DNA of 64,000 bases from the NCBI GenBank assembly GCA_005884765.1, contig VAZV01000150.1:40310-104309 (forward strand), in the 5' to 3' direction. The translations under genes and the position numbers were made by a program. The notes beneath the pieces are model-generated. The model did not search any database, had not been told where the DNA came from, and saw only the letters and a list, made by a program, of their open reading frames with translations. The stretch comes from Alphaproteobacteria bacterium. GTDB taxonomy: Bacteria; Pseudomonadota; Alphaproteobacteria; Rhizobiales; Xanthobacteraceae. Positions 1-9,731 of the stretch are shown in pieces. The first letter of the stretch is position 1. Every line of letters starts with the position of its first letter.

Positions 1-1266
1 TTCGCCTTTAACTGGGCGTTCGACGAGGCCATCGAGATGCAGGACTCCATCCTGACTCAGATTGCGAGCCTCGCGCAAAATAGCGGTTTCAGCGGCGGCC
101 AACCCCTTCCGGGCGTCGAGGAGGACGCCGAGGTATGGATCATGGAATTGGGGAAGGCGCCGCATGGCTCAGCCGACGACCGCCAACTCTGGAGCCATCA
201 GGACGGCCTGCATGTCGCAGCCCGCGCCGGCCAGCCGATCCGGGTGCTAGTGCGGACGCGCGCGGACGGAAGCCGGTTTGCCGTGGCACAACCGACCGCC
301 GTTCGCGACGAGACGGCCCGCGACATGGCGCTGCGCACGCTCGTTCCGATCGCCGCGCTGATTCCCTGCCTGATGCTGGTCACGGCCCTCCTGATTGCGC
401 AGTCGCTGCGCCCAATGGTCCGGCTGGCCAGCGATCTCGACGCTAGGCGCGCCGACGACATGAGCCCATTGCCGCTGAAGGGCATGCCGAGCGAGCTGCA
501 TCCATTCATCGCCTCTATCAATGGACTTATTGCGCGAATGCGGTTGATGATGGATCAGCAGCGGCGCTTCATCGCCGATGCCACCCACGAGCTGCGCACA
601 CCGATTGCCGCGCTCAGCCTGCAGGCCGAAAACCTCGACCCGGTTGACCTCCCCGCGGCGGCGCGGGATCGCCTCGCAGCGCTCAAGCAAGGCATGCAAC
701 GCACTAAGCACCTGCTCGAGCAATTGCTGGCGCTGGCAAGGCAAGAGGCCCATCCGCTCGGTCGGGGGGAAATGCCGCAGGTTTCGCTGGATCACGTGGC
801 AAAGGAGGTTGTGGCCGATCTCTTGCCGCAGGCGCTCAACCGTAACATCGATCTCGGTTTCGAGCTGGTCGAACCGCTTGCCGTGCCCAGCGAGCCGGTC
901 ATGCTTGCGGCGATGATCCGCAATTTGCTCGACAACGCGCTCCGCTACACGCCTGAAGGCGGAAACGTGGACATCGGCGTTTACCGGCAGGACGGCGCGG
1001 CGATTCTGCAGATCGAGGACAGCGGACCTGGCATCGAATCGAGCGATATGGATCGAATTTTTGAACCGTTTTTTCGCGGGGCTCGCGAAGAGGCAGAAGG
1101 CACCGGCCTTGGCATGTCGATCGTGAAGCGCGTCGTCGATGAGCTGGGAGGCTCCATCGCGCTGGAGAACATCATGGGCGTCGGCAGGTCGGGACTTCGC
1201 GTCATAGTTCGGCTGCCGATTGCGGCTGATCCCGACTTGTCGGCAAACAAGCCCACAGCCATCTAG
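1..1266 (+). CDS. Sensor histidine kinase, 5' end outside window
   Basis: The frame is open from the first base, so the N-terminus lies upstream of the window. Counting from the first in-window ATG (37), a membrane segment spans about residues 101-121. A HAMP-like linker follows, then the HisKA H-box ATHELRTP with phospho-acceptor His about 184. The HATPase domain has the N box NLLDNALRYTP, the G1 box DSGPGI and the G2 box GTGLGMSIV. The about 70 residues before the membrane segment look like the end of a periplasmic sensor domain. The protein should autophosphorylate and pass phosphate to a response regulator, probably encoded just upstream out of view. The signal cannot be told. The stop is followed by a convergent LysR gene 125 nt away. 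Confidence 0.93.
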   Translation, partial: FAFNWAFDEAIEMQDSILTQIASLAQNSGFSGGQPLPGVEEDAEVWIMELGKAPHGSADDRQLWSHQDGLHVAARAGQPIRVLVRTRADGSRFAVAQPTAVRDETARDMALRTLVPIAALIPCLMLVTALLIAQSLRPMVRLASDLDARRADDMSPLPLKGMPSELHPFIASINGLIARMRLMMDQQRRFIADATHELRTPIAALSLQAENLDPVDLPAAARDRLAALKQGMQRTKHLLEQLLALARQEAHPLGRGEMPQVSLDHVAKEVVADLLPQALNRNIDLGFELVEPLAVPSEPVMLAAMIRNLLDNALRYTPEGGNVDIGVYRQDGAAILQIEDSGPGIESSDMDRIFEPFFRGAREEAEGTGLGMSIVKRVVDELGGSIALENIMGVGRSGLRVIVRLPIAADPDLSANKPTAI

Positions 1267-1391
1267 CCTTCTCCGCAGGAGACAGAATTGATAGGGCGCG
1301 TGACTTCGCTTGTTTCGTGTCGCCGCACTGCCGTATTGCGTGATTCCTAAGCTGCGAAAATAATGATCCCATCCCTCAACCGCCAGATATG

Positions 1392-2288
1392 TTAAGGTGA
1401 CCGCAAGCCACGGCTGGTGTGGCTGACGACATCGCGCAGCCACGCATGGGCGGGCTGATTGTCGAGCCGCCGTAGCCAAATCATGGCAGCTTCGATCGGC
1501 CTCGGCGAACGCGACAGTCGACGGAAAACGAGTTCGTGTGACCTTGTCATGTTCTTGGCGACGTTCAGCGGAAGCACCGATACGAGATCTGATGTCGCCA
1601 GAATCTGCGCCGCCGACAAGAATGGGGCACGCATCGCGGGCTTTGTGCTGGACTTTGATTTTGCGGGGCCGGTCTCGAGAAAATCGGTTCCGAATTGAGC
1701 GGACGAGATTTCCAACAGGGGCAGCTCTGCCAGCTTCTCCGTCGAGAATTCCCGCGCTTTCGCTGCCGGATGACCCTTGCGGTGGACGACGACGAATTGA
1801 TCCTGCAATAGCCGCCTGACAGCAAATCGCTCGCCTGGGATGCCGGGCGGACCGATCGCCAAATGCAGTTCACTTCGGTCGAGCAGTTCGGGAAGGTTCA
1901 ACGTGCCGCTCGGCCGAAATTCCAGCGTCACGGCAGGAGCAATCTTCGCGACATGTGCTGCTATCGGCGCGACTAGAACGATCGCCGCATAGTTGTCGAC
2001 GGCAATGCGGAAGGTTGTTGTCGTCTTTGACGGATCGAATTGATCCGGTTCCAGCGACTGTTGCAGCCCGTCAAGCGCAATCCTGATCGGCGTGGCAAGC
2101 AACTCGGCCCGCGGCGTCGGCATCATCCCGTTTGGACTGCGCACGAACAATTCGTCTTTCAACATGTGACGCAATCTCGTCAACGCATGGCTCATGGCAG
2201 GCTGACTGAGGCCCAGTCGCTCTCCCGCTCGCGTAACCGATCGGTCCCGCATGATGGCGTCGAACACCACCAGCAGGTTGAGGTCCAT
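1392..2288 (-). CDS. LysR-family transcriptional regulator
   Basis: About 298 residues, the usual LysR length. The winged HTH is at the N-terminus (residues about 3-62, with the core SVTRAGERLGLSQPAMSHAL), followed by a substrate-binding effector domain. I chose the start at 2288 (MDLNLL) because LysR alignments begin there; an upstream in-frame ATG at 2342 would add 18 untypical residues. The gene diverges from the RND efflux operon that starts at 2553, with a 264-nt shared intergenic region. That is the classic layout for a LysR protein controlling its divergent neighbour, so it is the likely regulator of the pump. The effector is unknown. Confidence 0.92.
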   Translation of the reverse strand: MDLNLLVVFDAIMRDRSVTRAGERLGLSQPAMSHALTRLRHMLKDELFVRSPNGMMPTPRAELLATPIRIALDGLQQSLEPDQFDPSKTTTTFRIAVDNYAAIVLVAPIAAHVAKIAPAVTLEFRPSGTLNLPELLDRSELHLAIGPPGIPGERFAVRRLLQDQFVVVHRKGHPAAKAREFSTEKLAELPLLEISSAQFGTDFLETGPAKSKSSTKPAMRAPFLSAAQILATSDLVSVLPLNVAKNMTRSHELVFRRLSRSPRPIEAAMIWLRRLDNQPAHAWLRDVVSHTSRGLRSP

Positions 2289-2552
2289 CGCGCCTAGTTT
2301 GGGGGCCGTCCTATTCAAGCGACCGGAACTCCACGCCATCATTCAAATCGAGCATGTATGAATGAAGAGAATGCATTTTCCGAATGCGAAACTCAACCCT
2401 AGATTCCAGCTTGCCGCCTGCAGCAGCGCGCATTCACCGGGTGCCCGAACGGCGAACGGTCTCAGAAAGTTCGAATGAAACCGCGCGCTAAGTCGATTCT
2501 AACGATCGACGACTAAGGCGACGAGAGCATCGTTCCGCGTGGGAGAAACGTT
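2289..2552. promoter_or_regulatory. Divergent promoter region, LysR gene / RND pump
   Basis: A 264-nt gene-free stretch between divergent genes. It should hold both promoters and the LysR operator. No T-N11-A box could be assigned with confidence. The RND gene has a good ribosome site, GGGAGAAACGTT before ATG 2553. Confidence 0.5.
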
Positions 2553-5500
2553 ATGATTGGAATCGTTCGGCTTGCCCTGCGACGACCATACACGTTCATC
2601 GTTATGGCTCTGCTGATCCTGATCTTCGGCATTGCTTCCGCCCTGCGGACGCCAACCGACATCTTCCCGAATATCAACATCCCCGTCATCAGCGTGGTTT
2701 TCACCTTCACCGGCCTGCCGGCCGACGACATGGCCGGCCGCGTGGTGACGTTCTACGAGCGTTCGTTGCCCAACAGCGTCAACGACATCGAGCATATCGA
2801 ATCCCAATCGATCGCCAATTACGGGATCATCAAGATCTTCTTTCAGCCGACCGTGAACATCAACGCCGCGCTGGCGCAGGTTAACGGCATGTCACAAACC
2901 GTGCTGAAGCAGATGCCGCCGAGCATTACCCCGCCATTGATCCTGAGCTTCAACGCCTCGAGCGTTCCGATCCTGCAGCTTGCGCTTTCAAGTAACAAGC
3001 TGTCCGAAACCCAGATCTTCGATGACGCGCTGAACTTCATCCGCCCGGCCTTGGCGCCGGTGCCGGGTGCCGCGCTGCCGCTTCCGTTCGGCGGCAAGGT
3101 GCGGCAGGTCCAGGCCGATCTCAATCAGCAGGCTTTGCATCAATACGGGATTTCGGCGAACGACGTTATCAACGCGCTCTCGCTGCAAAACCTGATCACC
3201 CCGGTCGGAACACAAAAGATCGGCACCTACGAATATACCGTCAACCTGAACGACTCGCCGAAAGCGGTCAAAGCCTTCAACGATCTCCCGGTCAAGACCG
3301 TCAATGGCACCGTCATCTATATGCGCGACGTCGCCTATGTGCATGACGGCAGTCCGCCGCAGACCAATGCCGTTCACGTCAACGGCACCAGCGCCGTGCT
3401 GCTGACCATCGTGAGAGCCGGCGCAAGCTCGACGCTCGACATTATCAATGGCGTCAAGAGCCTGTTGCCGTCGGTCGCGCAGACGCTTCCAAGCAGCCTG
3501 AAGCTGACCGCGGTCGGCGATCAATCGGTCTACGTGACCGACGCAGTGTCCAGCGTCGTCAGGGAAGGCGTGATCGCGGCGGCGCTAACCGGGGTGATGA
3601 TCCTGCTGTTCCTTGGAAGCTGGCGCTCGACCCTGATCATCACGCTGTCGATCCCGCTGGCGATCCTGGCGGCGCTGACCGGCCTCTCGCTGCTAGGTGA
3701 GACCATCAATGTCATGACGCTCGGTGGCCTCGCCCTCGCGGTCGGAATTCTGGTCGACGACGCCACTGTCACCATCGAGAACATCAACTGGCATCTTGAG
3801 CAGGGCAAGGAGATCGAACCGGCGATCCTGGACGGTGCACGGCAAATTGTCGTGCCGGCGACCGTATCGCTGCTGTGTATCTGCATCGCTTTCGTGCCGA
3901 TGTTCGGGCTGGGCGGCGTCGCCGGTTATCTGTTTCGGCCGCTGGCCGAAGCGGTGATGCTTGCGCTGGCGGCGTCCTATGTGCTGTCGCGTACCCTAGT
4001 GCCGACGCTGGCAAACTATCTGCTGCGCCATCAGCACGTACATCATTCGTCTGATGGCGTCCCGGCGACGGCGAGCCGCAATCCGCTCGCGCGTTTCCAG
4101 CGTGGCTTCGAGCGACAGTTCGAAAACCTGCGCAGGGGCTATTTGGGCCTGCTGCAGCTCGCGCTGCGAAACCGGATCAAGCTGATCGCAGGATTCTTGT
4201 GCTTCAGCCTCGCATCTTTTGCCCTTGCGCCCTCGCTCGGCCAGGACTTTTTCCCGGCCGTGGACGGCGGCCAGATCAAGCTGCATATTCGCGCGCCCAC
4301 GGGCACGCGGATCGAAGAGACGACCAGTCTGACCGACCGGATCGGTACCGCGATCCACGGCATCATTCCGGCCAACGAGCTCGACGGCATTGTAAGCAAT
4401 ATCGGGCTCACCGTCAGTGGCATCAACATGGCCTACAACAACTCCGGCACCATCGGCGTCGGCGACGCTGATATCCTGATCAGCCTCAAGCCAAAACATG
4501 CGCCGACCGACAACTACATCACGACGATGCGGGAGAAGCTGCCGCAGCAGTTTCCCGGCACGACCTTCGCGTTTCTCCCCGCTGATATCGTCAGCCAGGT
4601 CCTGAATTTCGGCGTGCCCGCGCCGATCGACCTGCAGGTTGCCGGCAGGGATCTTGCGGCAGACCGGAAATATGCCAATGCGCTGCTCGCGAAGGTCAGG
4701 GAGATCCCGGGGATCGCCGACGCGCGAATTCAGCAGGCGTTTCAGCAGCCGACCCTCGACGTCAACATCGATCGCTCGCTCACCTCGCTTGCGGGCCTCA
4801 CCGAAAAGGATGTCGCCACTGCCATGCAGACGACATTGTCGGGAAGCTCGCAGTCCGCCCCGACCTATTGGCTCGATCCGACCAACGGCGTTTCGTACGC
4901 CGTCTCGGTCCAGACCCCGCAGCGCGACATCAACACCATGACCGGTTTGAAAAACATTCCGGTGAGCTCGACTTCCGCCAATACCCAGCTTCTCGGCGGC
5001 CTGGCGAACGTCCAGCGGACCAACAGCAACGCCGTCGTGTCCCACTACAATGTCACGCCGGTGATCGACGTCTATGCGACGCCGCAGGGGCGCGATCTCG
5101 GTGCGCTCGCCTCCGACATCCAGAAGGTAATCCACGACACGGCAAAAGATCTCCCCAAGGGCGCGAGCGTGGCACTGCGCGGCCAGGTCAGCACGATGAC
5201 AAGCGCCTATCGGCAGCTCTATGTCGGCCTCGCGGCGGCGATCGTGCTGATCTACCTGCTAATCGTCGTCAACTTCCAATCCTGGGCCGACCCCTTCGTC
5301 ATCGTCATGGCGCTGCCGACCGCGCTGGCCGGCATCGTCTGGATGCTGTTCGCGACCGGGACGACACTTTCCGTTCCGGCGCTCACCGGCGCCATCATGT
5401 GCATGGGGGTCGCGACCGCCAACAGCATTTTGGTGATCAGCTTTGCCCGCGAACGGATGGCAGCCGGGCTGGACGCTACCGCGGCGGCATTCGAGGCAGG

Positions 5501-5732
5501 TCGGTCGCGGTTTCGCCCGGTGCTGATGACGGCGCTTGCGATGGTCATCGGCATGCTGCCGATGGCGATCGAGCCTGGACAGAACACACCGCTGGGACGC
5601 GCCGTGATCGGCGGACTGATTTTCGCCACCTGCGCCACCCTGGTTTTGGTGCCTGCCATCTTCAGCCTGGTGCACGGCCAGCAACGTGACATCGCAGATC
5701 AGGCAGGCGCTACAGCTGCCTCGTCGCATTAA
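2553..5732 (+). CDS. RND efflux pump, inner-membrane permease (HAE1 type)
   Basis: At 1059 residues this has the usual length of AcrB/MexB-like pumps. Two repeats each carry a first membrane helix (about 14-30 and 530-550), a large periplasmic loop and a block of helices. The proton-relay pair in helix 4 is visible as VGILVDDATV (Asp about 402-403). It should drive drug or solute export by proton antiport, as a trimer working with the adaptor encoded next (11 nt downstream) and an outer-membrane channel. No channel gene is present here, so a shared TolC-like partner is inferred. Substrate is unknown; the divergent LysR gene is the probable regulator. Confidence 0.95.
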   Translation: MIGIVRLALRRPYTFIVMALLILIFGIASALRTPTDIFPNINIPVISVVFTFTGLPADDMAGRVVTFYERSLPNSVNDIEHIESQSIANYGIIKIFFQPTVNINAALAQVNGMSQTVLKQMPPSITPPLILSFNASSVPILQLALSSNKLSETQIFDDALNFIRPALAPVPGAALPLPFGGKVRQVQADLNQQALHQYGISANDVINALSLQNLITPVGTQKIGTYEYTVNLNDSPKAVKAFNDLPVKTVNGTVIYMRDVAYVHDGSPPQTNAVHVNGTSAVLLTIVRAGASSTLDIINGVKSLLPSVAQTLPSSLKLTAVGDQSVYVTDAVSSVVREGVIAAALTGVMILLFLGSWRSTLIITLSIPLAILAALTGLSLLGETINVMTLGGLALAVGILVDDATVTIENINWHLEQGKEIEPAILDGARQIVVPATVSLLCICIAFVPMFGLGGVAGYLFRPLAEAVMLALAASYVLSRTLVPTLANYLLRHQHVHHSSDGVPATASRNPLARFQRGFERQFENLRRGYLGLLQLALRNRIKLIAGFLCFSLASFALAPSLGQDFFPAVDGGQIKLHIRAPTGTRIEETTSLTDRIGTAIHGIIPANELDGIVSNIGLTVSGINMAYNNSGTIGVGDADILISLKPKHAPTDNYITTMREKLPQQFPGTTFAFLPADIVSQVLNFGVPAPIDLQVAGRDLAADRKYANALLAKVREIPGIADARIQQAFQQPTLDVNIDRSLTSLAGLTEKDVATAMQTTLSGSSQSAPTYWLDPTNGVSYAVSVQTPQRDINTMTGLKNIPVSSTSANTQLLGGLANVQRTNSNAVVSHYNVTPVIDVYATPQGRDLGALASDIQKVIHDTAKDLPKGASVALRGQVSTMTSAYRQLYVGLAAAIVLIYLLIVVNFQSWADPFVIVMALPTALAGIVWMLFATGTTLSVPALTGAIMCMGVATANSILVISFARERMAAGLDATAAAFEAGRSRFRPVLMTALAMVIGMLPMAIEPGQNTPLGRAVIGGLIFATCATLVLVPAIFSLVHGQQRDIADQAGATAASSH

Positions 5733-5743
5733 GGGGATAGAAA

Positions 5744-6859
5744 ATGAGCTCGGAAGACATCAAACCTCCAAGCAAGCGGAGCCTGATAACCGCCGCCGCC
5801 GGCGCGGCTCTGCTGGCGGGCGTCGTGGTGGGCTATGGCTTCGTTGACCGCGCCCAGAGCAAGCAGGAAGTCGTGCAATGGACCAACACACAGACCATTC
5901 CGACGGTCGCCCTCGCGCAAATCATCCCCGGCAGTTCGCATCAAACGCTGACGCTGCCCGGCAACATTCAACCCTTCAACAAGGCGGCGATCTTCGCCCG
6001 GGTGAATGGTTACGTGAAGAGCTGGGATCACGACATCGGATCGCCCGTTAAGGCCGGACAGGCGCTGGCCACCATCGATGCGCCCGATCTTGATCAGCAG
6101 CTCAGTCAAGCGAAAGCGACGCTGGCAAGTGTCCAGCTTGCGGACCAGACCACAGCGGACGCCGTAGCAAAAGAAGCCGTCGTCGACGCCAACGAAGCCA
6201 ACGTCCGGCAGCTAGAGGCTATGCAATCGTTCAAGACGCTCGCCGCCCCCTTTGATGGCGTCGTGACTGCCCGAAACGTGGAGATCGGACAGCTGATTAG
6301 CCCGGGAGGTTCAGGTCCACCGCTGTTCGAGGTGTCAGACCTGCATCGCGTTCGCATTTTCGTGCAGGTCCCGCAATCGTTCTCGGCCGGGCTCGTTCCG
6401 GGGTTGAAAGCGACTTTCGAAATGCCGCAGTACCCCGGCGTGCAATTCGACGCGACGGTCTCTCATATCTCCAGGTCGATCAATGCAACTTCACACAGCA
6501 TGCAAGTCGAGCTTCAGGCCGACAACGCAGCCGGCAAGTTTTTCGGCGGCAGTTACTGCAATGTGCACTTCGAAATTCCGGCTGACGCGAATGTAATAAC
6601 AATCCCGTCGACTGCGCTCGTGACCGGCAATCGGGGAACGCAGGTCGCGACCCTCGACAGTGAAAAGGTGGTTCTCAAGCAGGTGCAGTTGGGCCGCGAC
6701 CTCGGTGACAGTGTGGAAGTCGTTTCCGGCCTGTCGCCGTCCGATCGGATCATCAATAATCCGCCAGAAACGCTCGTGGCCGGCGACACGGTTCGCGTGG
6801 CCTCCGCAACGCCAGCGGCCGCCGCTCCCCAATCATCCCCGCCAACGTCCACCCACTGA
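5744..6859 (+). CDS. RND efflux periplasmic adaptor (membrane fusion protein)
   Basis: 371 residues. An N-terminal membrane anchor (about 13-33) is followed by the lipoyl/barrel-sandwich half motif around PFNKAAIFARVNGYVKSW, a short alpha-hairpin (about 105-145), the second lipoyl half with APFDGVVTARNVEIGQLI, and a beta-barrel domain. It bridges the permease and an outer-membrane channel. It starts 11 nt after the permease stop with GGGGATAGAAA before the ATG, so the two are surely cotranscribed. The C-terminus ends in a low-complexity Ala/Pro/Ser tail. Confidence 0.94.
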   Translation: MSSEDIKPPSKRSLITAAAGAALLAGVVVGYGFVDRAQSKQEVVQWTNTQTIPTVALAQIIPGSSHQTLTLPGNIQPFNKAAIFARVNGYVKSWDHDIGSPVKAGQALATIDAPDLDQQLSQAKATLASVQLADQTTADAVAKEAVVDANEANVRQLEAMQSFKTLAAPFDGVVTARNVEIGQLISPGGSGPPLFEVSDLHRVRIFVQVPQSFSAGLVPGLKATFEMPQYPGVQFDATVSHISRSINATSHSMQVELQADNAAGKFFGGSYCNVHFEIPADANVITIPSTALVTGNRGTQVATLDSEKVVLKQVQLGRDLGDSVEVVSGLSPSDRIINNPPETLVAGDTVRVASATPAAAAPQSSPPTSTH

Positions 6860-6869
6860 GGGCCGCGCC

Positions 6870-8021
6870 ATGAAGGTTTGCGCCCATCTTCCTGCCGCCG
6901 GACGCGACTTGAGGTTGGACCTGTTTCGCGGGCTGGCGAACTGGGCGATCTTCCTCGATCATATCCCGCACGAGGTGTTGAACTCGGCGACAACCCGGAA
7001 TTACGGTTTTAGCGATGCGGCCGATCTGTTTGTCTTCATATCCGGCTATACGGCCGCGTTCGTGTTCGGAAGAATAATGATTGAGCGCGGCTATTTTGCC
7101 GCCGCGTCGAGGCTGGTGAAGCGGACATTGCAACTCTATGCCGCGCACATTCTTGTGGTGGTCGTCTATATCGCCGTCATCGCCGGCGTGTCGCAAGAGC
7201 TGCATGACCCAAACGACCTCAATGTGTTCAATGCCGCGGCTTTCATCAGCAAACCGCTTTGGGAATTTTTCCAGGCCCTGGCCTTGCGATACCGGCCGGT
7301 CAATCTGGACGTGCTTCCGCTCTATATCCTGTTATTGGGAACGTTTGCTCCGACGTTGTGGCTGATGGTTCGCAAGCCGACGCTGATCCTGGTCTGCTCA
7401 ATTGCGCTGTATCTTGCCGGACGGCATTTTGGCTGGAACCTGCCAAGCTCGCGATCGGCCGCCTGGTATTTCAACCCGTTCGCCTGGCAGTTGCTGTTTC
7501 TCCTGGGCGCCTGGGTCGCTCTTGGCGGCGCCCAAGCCGTCCAATCAATCGTTCGGACACGGACGGTGTTCTGGCTTGCGGTCGCCTACCTTGTATTTGC
7601 CCTGGTGGTAACAATGGCGATCAACTCGCCTCACCTCGGCGATCTTCTCCCTTCCTGGACGATGGCGCCGTTCGATCCCAACGACAAGACCAATCTCGCG
7701 CCCTGCCGCGTCGTGCATCTGATTGCGCTCGCGATCGTCGTCACACGGTTCCTGCCGCAGGATTCGCCCATTCTGAAATGGCGCTCGCTGGCGCCTCTGA
7801 TCAAATGCGGCCAGAACTCGCTACCAGTGTTTTGCACCGGCATCGTTCTCTCGTTTTGTGCGCACGCTGCCATCGAAGCGAGCCTGAACTCGCTCTGGGT
7901 CCAGATTTTCGCAGGTGTCATGGGTGCAGTGCTCATGACGGCTGTCGCCTATTATCGGACCTGGCTTAAGCGGCCAGACCGTATACTTGCTTCCCAACTT
8001 CGACTTGGAGACATCACGTGA
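6870..8021 (+). CDS. opgC: OpgC-family membrane acyltransferase
   Basis: 383 residues and about ten membrane helices. The N-terminal signature RLDLFRGLANWAIFLDHI, followed by SDAADLFVFISGYT, is that of the OpgC branch of acyltransferase-3-like proteins, which succinylate periplasmic glucans. The ATG at 6870 lies 10 nt after the adaptor stop. An in-frame ORF extends further upstream, but that part overlaps the adaptor gene and is a shadow. Placement in an efflux operon is unusual and suggests an envelope-stress role. Whether glucan is really the acceptor cannot be read from sequence. Confidence 0.87.
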   Translation: MKVCAHLPAAGRDLRLDLFRGLANWAIFLDHIPHEVLNSATTRNYGFSDAADLFVFISGYTAAFVFGRIMIERGYFAAASRLVKRTLQLYAAHILVVVVYIAVIAGVSQELHDPNDLNVFNAAAFISKPLWEFFQALALRYRPVNLDVLPLYILLLGTFAPTLWLMVRKPTLILVCSIALYLAGRHFGWNLPSSRSAAWYFNPFAWQLLFLLGAWVALGGAQAVQSIVRTRTVFWLAVAYLVFALVVTMAINSPHLGDLLPSWTMAPFDPNDKTNLAPCRVVHLIALAIVVTRFLPQDSPILKWRSLAPLIKCGQNSLPVFCTGIVLSFCAHAAIEASLNSLWVQIFAGVMGAVLMTAVAYYRTWLKRPDRILASQLRLGDIT

Positions 8022-8770
8022 CGGGCAGTTTGGCACTGATTTGGCCGGCAATGGCGGCCGCATTCCTGGCGTCACTGGTCGAGGCCGTCGAAGCTCTGAC
8101 GATCGTGCTGGCCGTCGCCACGGTTCGCGGCTGGCGTCCCGCCGGGCTTGGCGCCTTCGCCGGCCTTTCTGTGCTGGCCGTCATCGTGACGGCGCTCGGA
8201 CCCTTGCTTGGTCAAGTCCCGCTGCATCTGTTGCAGCTCGTGATCGGGATCCTGCTGCTCTTGTTCGGCATGCGCTGGCTGCGAAAGGCGATCCTACGCG
8301 CGGCCGGCGTCATCCCGCTGCACGATGAGGCGACCGCGTTCGCAGCCGAAACGGCAGAACTGCGCGAACAAGCCCGCCGCAGCGAGGCCCGGCTCGATTG
8401 GCTCGCCGCCCTTGCGAGTTTTAAGGCGGTGCTGCTCGAGGGACTAGAGGTCGTGTTCATCGTGATTGCGCTCAGTGCCGGTCGCGGCATGCTCCTTCCA
8501 GCGAGTGCAGGCGCGCTTGCCGCATGCCTGCTGGTCGCCGGACTGGGCTTTATCGTGCATCGGCCCTTGGCGCGGGTTCCGGAAAATACGCTGAAGTTTG
8601 CGGTCGGCGTCATGCTGTCCGCATTTGGCGTGTTTTGGACTGGTGAGGGGCTCGGCGTGGACTGGCCGGGCGCGGATCTCACCATCGTCGGATTCGCGGT
8701 GCTGTTTCTCGCCATCAGCGGCGCGGCGGTCGCCATGCTGCGCTGGCCGAGGGCCGAGGTCTTGCCATGA
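8018..8770 (+). CDS. Polytopic membrane protein, COG4280-like
   Basis: 250 residues with about seven hydrophobic helices. The first helix carries EAVEALTIVLAVA and a later one LLEGLEVVFIVIALS. This paired E-x-x-E pattern recalls the REGLE motif of FTR1 iron permeases, and I take the protein for the uncharacterised COG4280 membrane family. It starts with GTG inside a GTGA overlap with the opgC stop, so translation is coupled. A charged loop (about 105-130) separates the two halves. Metal transport is a guess from the glutamates, not an assignment. Confidence 0.75.
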   Translation: MTGSLALIWPAMAAAFLASLVEAVEALTIVLAVATVRGWRPAGLGAFAGLSVLAVIVTALGPLLGQVPLHLLQLVIGILLLLFGMRWLRKAILRAAGVIPLHDEATAFAAETAELREQARRSEARLDWLAALASFKAVLLEGLEVVFIVIALSAGRGMLLPASAGALAACLLVAGLGFIVHRPLARVPENTLKFAVGVMLSAFGVFWTGEGLGVDWPGADLTIVGFAVLFLAISGAAVAMLRWPRAEVLP

Positions 8771-8973
8771 GCGCGCTTGCGACCGTGTTGCGGGAACTGG
8801 TCGGACTGTTCGTTGACGATGGCGCGCTGGCGCTGGCGATCGTTGCCATCGTTGCGCTCGCTGGCATCATGGCAACGCTGCTGCCGGGCGCGCCGTTGGT
8901 AGCGGGCGCCGCCTTGCTATTCGGCTGTCTAGGTGCGCTCCTCGTAAACGCGGCAAGAGCCGGTCGTCGCTGA
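8767..8973 (+). CDS. Small two-helix membrane protein
   Basis: 68 residues. It starts in an ATGA overlap with the preceding COG4280-like gene, which strongly supports it being real. Residues about 20-60 are almost entirely Ala/Leu/Val/Ile with a Pro-Gly turn, giving two short helices and a basic RAGRR tail. It is probably an accessory subunit of the preceding membrane protein. No family recognised. Confidence 0.68.
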   Translation: MSALATVLRELVGLFVDDGALALAIVAIVALAGIMATLLPGAPLVAGAALLFGCLGALLVNAARAGRR

Positions 8974-9367
8974 TTGCAGCGCTCGCGGATTAAGGCCGTC
9001 GTGTCGATCAAAATCACTTTTTTATCGATCCATTCTTTCTTGAAAAGTACCTTGCCTCTCATCTTCAGGGATCTCTTCAACCGCCCGGCGTCGGCCGCCA
9101 TAAACGGTCGACCATGCGACAACATTTCCGCCAGAGCGGACGTTCCATAACCCTTTTCCCGCATTCCGCGATTCTCGCATGAGCTTGCTTGGGTTCAATG
9201 CCGACGCGTGAACACGGGAGAGCAAGCACTAAGACTGTCGAGTCGGGAAAGTCCGCATTTCCTGGCGCGTTCTCGAAGTTTCGATTCGTTAATGCTCGAC
9301 TGCAGAACACGGTCTGCACGTATGGACCTTCCCCGACGACCAATGATCCTAGCCTCATGCAAATTAG
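8974..9367. other. Gene-free stretch after the efflux operon
   Basis: About 390 nt. Short ORFs exist on both strands but none has convincing codon use, a ribosome site or a recognisable product. No clear terminator hairpin was seen directly after 8973. Confidence 0.4.
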
Positions 9368-9634
9368 GTACCCGCAACAGCTAGTTGCGCAAATTCGCCA
9401 CCAACTTCACACCTCTGTCGGGCCCTCACTCTCGAGGAAGTTGTGGAGCGCTATCGGAGGCAGGTCAGCGAGGGCACCCTCCGCAACTGGCGTTCAAGGA
9501 GGATCGGTCCACCGTTTATCAAGATCGGCAAAGCCATTCTCTATCCGTTGGAGGAACTCGATCGCTGGGCTCGCAGAAACCTTGTCGTTTGCCGATGTTC
9601 ACGATCGCTCCGCTTGGAGGAAGCGGCGGAGTGA
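9368..9634 (+). pseudogene. Excisionase/MerR-like HTH protein remnant
   Basis: The frame is open from 9368 but has no start except a GTG at 9443. The translated core LTLEEVVERYRR, then GTLRNWRSRRIGPPFIKIGK and YPLEELDRWARRNLV, is a helix-turn-helix of the excisionase/HTH_17 type. The N-terminal lead-in lacks an initiation codon. The C-terminus runs into a 146-bp repeat at 9586 and stops after 16 more codons. It is most simply a small DNA-binding gene broken by the repeat. Such proteins often belong to integrative elements. Confidence 0.6.
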
Positions 9635-9731
9635 CGTGCGCCGGGTCCGGCAGTTAGCGCCGACGGGATGATCTAACGGTGAGATAGATATCGATTCGGA
9701 ATCCGTGCTACAACGCGATCATGGAGTCTCG
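9586..9731 (+). repeat. Diverged 146-bp direct repeat, copy 1
   Basis: This stretch matches 20299-20443 with scattered substitutions and small indels. Shared blocks include TTCACGATCGCTCC, GGAGGAAGCGGCGGAG, GGGTCCGGCAG and ATCGATTCGGAATCCGTGC. The two copies share a reading frame giving SRSL-x-LEEAAE, and a second frame giving DSESVLQRD. They are therefore probably relics of the same coding gene rather than a non-coding repeat. Confidence 0.7.

Noticed and set aside
247..1479. 410-codon minus-strand ORF across the kinase gene
   Set aside because: It is the antisense shadow of the kinase and LysR end; composition is Arg/His-rich and no domain is visible.
3996..5135. 379-codon minus-strand ORF inside the RND permease
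   Set aside because: Antisense shadow of a strong G+C-rich coding frame; no start context or motif.
9189..9671. 160-codon plus-strand ORF
   Set aside because: Arg/Ser-rich composition, and the HTH motif is in a different frame of the same DNA.
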